Shown one piece after another: positions 58,272 to 61,382 of a stretch of 61,382 bases of DNA. The notes beneath the pieces are model-generated. The model ran no database searches. It worked only from the letters and a program-made list of their open reading frames with translations, and was not told where the DNA came from. Positions within the stretch are counted from its first letter, which is position 1; every line of letters begins with the position of its first letter. The stretch is from an uncultured Clostridia bacterium (lineage in GTDB: Bacteria > Bacillota > Clostridia > Christensenellales > UBA1242): contig CALWKF010000008.1 in NCBI GenBank assembly GCA_944381215.1, positions 1 through 61,382 of the forward strand. Direction: 5' to 3'. The position numbers and the translations under genes are program-made.

Positions 58272-61200
58272 TTAAATGTTTTTAATTTTTTTGCGTGGTT
58301 TTCTTATTATGTAATTAATGCTTGCAATAATTATAAATAGAATAGGAATAGCAAGTTCGATGTAAATGAGTAAGTCGTTTTGTGAGGAGGGTGTGCTAGT
58401 TTGTGGGGCTGGGTATACGAAGTAAAAGGTGCCCAAAGTGTCGGTGTTGAAGGTGAGCATGCCGTTTTCGTAGGTGTAATTTATCTCGGTTAAGGGTTCG
58501 GTGAGGCTGTTATCTAGTGTGAAAATTTTAAAGTTTTCCGTGAGGTTCGGCAGACTGCTCATTTTTATATTCAGTTCGCCAGTCTGCGAATTTGTTTCTA
58601 TATTAATCGCAAAAATCAGGCTGTATTCCTCGAGAAAAGTCGCATCAACTTCGGTTTCTTCAAGGTTTTCAACACGCACTTCGGCCATTTCGGCAATCGC
58701 GCCGGAGAGGGAGAGTGTTAGGCCGTTATTTGTCTCTGCAGTTATCTCGTTTGCGGAGATTGTGTAGGTCGTGGTTGCGTTAAGTAGTGTGAAGTTTTGG
58801 CTGTTGCAGACGGCTCTGGCCTCGTGGGTGCCGAGGTTTGCGGTTGCTCCCAGCACCTGTACTATGGGTAGAGTGTTCGGGTTAAGGTTTGTGTCGTCGT
58901 ACTCGAGGGAAAAGGTGGGCACATGTACTGTGCCGTCGTAATGAAATTGGGTGGTGGTCCAAACAATACGGCACTCGCGGGGTAAAATTGTATAAGTGTG
59001 TGTTGCGTTTTCGAGTGCGATGTTCGGGTTGTGGCAGGTGGCGGTAATCGTGTACGTGCCAGCATCAGCGGTACTCGCGTTGGTGAGAACCTCGAAGTTG
59101 TATCCAAAGTCTTCGTAATCAAACATTGGTGTAACTATGTATCCCGTATAGGTGTATGTGTCCGTTAGCCAGGTGAGGGATACTGTGCGCTTTGAAATTG
59201 TGTATTCGGTGCTGTTGTTGGTTAGAGTTATGTTGTTGTCTAGGCTTTGGAGGTGCGTTGTATATGTCCCTGCATTAACCTCTGCGCCAGTTTGCGTAAT
59301 GTTTAGTTTATACTCAAAAGGAAGGGTATAGGTGTATGTTGGGGCAAACGGGGAGTTATCAAAAGTGTGCTGGGTGTTTGTCCAGGTGAGGGTGAGGGCA
59401 TACTCCGTTATCTCGAACTTAGTTGTGCGGTTTTCGAGGTTTATGTTTTTGTCTTGGCTCGATAGGGTGGCCTCATATGTGCCTGCGTTGGTCTCGCTTC
59501 CTGTCTTAATAAGGCTCACCTCATATTCAAATGGCAAGGTGTATGTATACTCTGGGAAGAAGGGTGCATTGTTAAAGGTGTGCTGGGTGTCTGTCCAGGT
59601 TATCTCTAAACTATACGGGCTAATTGTGTATTCTATGCTGGGGTTGGTTATTTTAATGTTGTGGTCTGTAAGGCTTGCAGTGGCCGTATATGTGCCCGCT
59701 TGGGTTTGGGGCTTTGAAAGGGTGAGGTCGATTGTATAGTTAAATGGAATTGTATACTCAATACTAGGTATAAATGGGGAATTATCGAAAGTGTGCTCGG
59801 TATTGCTCCAAACAAGGGTGAGGTTGTATGGGGTAATTATAAAAGGCGTTTCAGGGTTAAGTATTTCTATGTTTTTATCCTGTGTAGTGGCCCTTGCTAT
59901 GTACTCGCCACTGTATGTCTGCGCTCCCAAGACTTGTATATTTAAGTTATATTCAAAGGGCAAACTATACTCAATACTTGGTATAAATGGGGTATTGTTA
60001 AAGTTGTGTGTTGTATTCTTCCAGTCTAGTGTTAATTGGTATGGGGTTATTGTTAGGGTGGTTGTGTGGTTTAGGAGTTTATAGTTCGGGTTCGTGGTGG
60101 TTGCGGTGATTGTATACTCGCCTGCACTTATTCCACTGTTTAGGGTAATGGTGGGTTTAGACATACCCTCGGGGAGTTGGTAGGTATATTTTGGGCTCAA
60201 GGGTGTGTTGTTAAATACTTGTGTTGTGTTTTCAAAGGCCAGGGTTATCTCGTACGGGTGGATTATAAACTCTGCTGTACCGTTCTCTAAAATTATGTTT
60301 TTATCTTGCGTGGTGAGGGTAACTGTATAAGTGCCCGCATCGGTATACTTGGTCCCTTGCAAACTTATTTTATACTCAAAAGGAAGAGATATAGAGTACT
60401 TAGGAGCTTGTGGCTTGCCTGAATACGTGCCCTCTAAATCTTCCCAATAAACAGACACATTTTTAGCAAATATTTCATACTCGCATTCGGGGTTAAGTAT
60501 TCTTATATTATCATCTTTCGTGCTGGCGGTGGCCAAGTATTTCCCCGCGTTCGTTTGTGGTTCGGATAACTCTATATCTATATTATACTCAAAGGGCAGG
60601 GTATATTTAATACTAGGAAGGAAGGGGGAATTATCGAAGGTGTGCGTTGTGTTTTCCCAAACAAGTTCGAGGTTGTATGGAATAATAGCATATGTCTTTG
60701 TATCGTTTAGAAGCGTTAGGTTTTTGTCTTGAAGCACTGCCTGGACCGCGTGCTCACCCACATGCACTCCGCCACCCTTGTATTGTATTTCGGGAAGGGT
60801 GTATTCTATGTCTAGGAGTATATTCGCCTTGGGGTAGAGGATAGAGTTGTTAAAGGTGAGGGTGTCTGTATTCCAGGTGGCGCTAACCTTTCTTGGAGTG
60901 ATTAAAAGGGATATGGTGTCTATGCTGAGGGAGTAGTTCTGCGTGAGGCTGTCTACTAGCTTAATTTTAAGGGTATACTCGCCTGAATTTGTGGGTATAG
61001 GGTCTAAAAGTGTATATATAGTGCCTAAATTGTCTTTTTCTAGGATGTTATCTAGACTTAAGGAAAAGGTGAATGGGAGGTTATCGAACACCTTGGAAAA
61101 CGAGGTCTGCTGGATGCTTATTTCGCGCTTTAAAATCGTGTATGTGCTGGATGTTTTGGCGAGGGTATAGTTGGGGTCTTGTATCGTTGGAATAATACTA

Positions 61201-61382
61201 TATACCCCTGCGTTAGGCAACGAAATACTCTCGTTAAATAGAGAAAAGGACACGGGTATTTCCTCACCGTTAATGCCAGGACTAATTGAGTATGTTATGT
61301 CTTTTAAGGGCTCCCCATATACGCTGGTTTGCGAGGGGATGGTTATACCAAGTTCGTACGGGGTAACCTCGAAAAATACGGT
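58272..61382 (-). CDS. Giant surface protein with MBG-type repeats (5' end outside window)
   Basis: The frame is open to the right edge, so at least 1036 residues are visible and the start is missing. Twelve tandem domains of about 70 residues follow the pattern ITPYxLTLxWxNTxHTFDNSPFxPxYTYTLPFEY...GTYTATxxxxDxNIxLxN: MBG-type immunoglobulin-like repeats. After them come a different beta domain (about 150 residues, NLEETEVDATFLEEYSLIF), a single helix (LLIYIELAIPILFIIIASI) and a basic KPRKKIKN tail, so the C-terminus is in the membrane without LPXTG. Probably an adhesin. Several repeats are near-identical, so copy number may vary between strains. Confidence 0.85.
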   Translation of the reverse strand, partial: TVFFEVTPYELGITIPSQTSVYGEPLKDITYSISPGINGEEIPVSFSLFNESISLPNAGVYSIIPTIQDPNYTLAKTSSTYTILKREISIQQTSFSKVFDNLPFTFSLSLDNILEKDNLGTIYTLLDPIPTNSGEYTLKIKLVDSLTQNYSLSIDTISLLITPRKVSATWNTDTLTFNNSILYPKANILLDIEYTLPEIQYKGGGVHVGEHAVQAVLQDKNLTLLNDTKTYAIIPYNLELVWENTTHTFDNSPFLPSIKYTLPFEYNIDIELSEPQTNAGKYLATASTKDDNIRILNPECEYEIFAKNVSVYWEDLEGTYSGKPQAPKYSISLPFEYKISLQGTKYTDAGTYTVTLTTQDKNIILENGTAEFIIHPYEITLAFENTTQVFNNTPLSPKYTYQLPEGMSKPTITLNSGISAGEYTITATTTNPNYKLLNHTTTLTITPYQLTLDWKNTTHNFNNTPFIPSIEYSLPFEYNLNIQVLGAQTYSGEYIARATTQDKNIEILNPETPFIITPYNLTLVWSNTEHTFDNSPFIPSIEYTIPFNYTIDLTLSKPQTQAGTYTATASLTDHNIKITNPSIEYTISPYSLEITWTDTQHTFNNAPFFPEYTYTLPFEYEVSLIKTGSETNAGTYEATLSSQDKNINLENRTTKFEITEYALTLTWTNTQHTFDNSPFAPTYTYTLPFEYKLNITQTGAEVNAGTYTTHLQSLDNNITLTNNSTEYTISKRTVSLTWLTDTYTYTGYIVTPMFDYEDFGYNFEVLTNASTADAGTYTITATCHNPNIALENATHTYTILPRECRIVWTTTQFHYDGTVHVPTFSLEYDDTNLNPNTLPIVQVLGATANLGTHEARAVCNSQNFTLLNATTTYTISANEITAETNNGLTLSLSGAIAEMAEVRVENLEETEVDATFLEEYSLIFAINIETNSQTGELNIKMSSLPNLTENFKIFTLDNSLTEPLTEINYTYENGMLTFNTDTLGTFYFVYPAPQTSTPSSQNDLLIYIELAIPILFIIIASINYIIRKPRKKIKNI

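Overview
The window looks like a chromosome segment of a low-to-moderate GC, single-membrane Firmicute of clostridial type, probably an uncultured gut or host-associated lineage. This is inferred from gene order and gene families; no rRNA is present. The evidence is the classic Firmicute blocks tadA / glmU-like / pth / mfd / PrsA-like foldase, tmk-holB-ricT-rsmI and era-yqzL-recO, lipobox lipoproteins, a PaaI-type thioesterase, DUF1538 transporter plus PII-like proteins, and large surface proteins with InlB-type and MBG-type repeats. Housekeeping genes use richer-GC codons, several start with TTG, and they sit in very AT-rich intergenic DNA with many intrinsic terminators.

Layout. 1-5340: the end of an integrated mobilizable element (MobL-type relaxase, excisionase, tyrosine integrase, AAA ATPase, YjzC-like and Cas2/SinR-like small proteins) lying against the 3' end of tRNA-Thr. 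5341-10722: a polymorphic-toxin island with a broken RHS gene ending in an ADP-ribosyltransferase-like toxin, its putative immunity gene, an orphan RHS C-terminal module with a second toxin and immunity gene, a frameshifted immunity paralog, a phage-appendage-like protein and a PIN-domain remnant. A 47-bp inverted copy of the tRNA-Thr 3' half bounds it. 11198-24066: core genes (M14 peptidase, tadA, degenerate GlmU-like, pth, mfd, foldase, tmk, holB, ricT, rsmI, lipoprotein). 24338-27049: DEAD-box helicase and a hypothetical gene. 27348-29911: a small island between direct repeats of the tRNA-Ser 3' end, holding a TIM-barrel isomerase-like gene and a decayed IS200 element. 30042-36449: mostly single small genes (DNA glycosylase, glycosyltransferase, SIMPL protein, GNAT, TraX, NadR-like, phosphodiesterase). 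36986-44137: surface protein, tyrosine recombinase, small membrane proteins, thioesterase. 44433-45257: tRNA-Gly followed by a 341-bp structured tandem repeat carrying tRNA-Gly 3' ends. 45377-51851: zinc-ribbon protein, two CPBP proteases, a small-export family protein, uppP, era, yqzL-like, recO. 52073-58170: DUF3592 protein, ABC-F ATPase with a leader peptide, DUF1538/PII-like operon. 58272 to the right edge: a giant MBG-repeat surface protein, cut by the window.

Cross-cutting observations. Six ORFs (one a gene remnant) have a -10 box ending only 6-7 nt before the ATG, implying leaderless transcripts. A short motif, (A/G)GTACTATGCA, recurs in five intergenic clusters. Fragments of tRNA-Thr, tRNA-Ser and tRNA-Gly show repeated element traffic at tRNA 3' ends. 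The most interesting candidates are the invertible-looking tRNA-Thr/RHS island, the tRNA-Gly tandem repeat, the leaderless promoters, the dispersed motif and the leader-peptide-controlled ABC-F gene.
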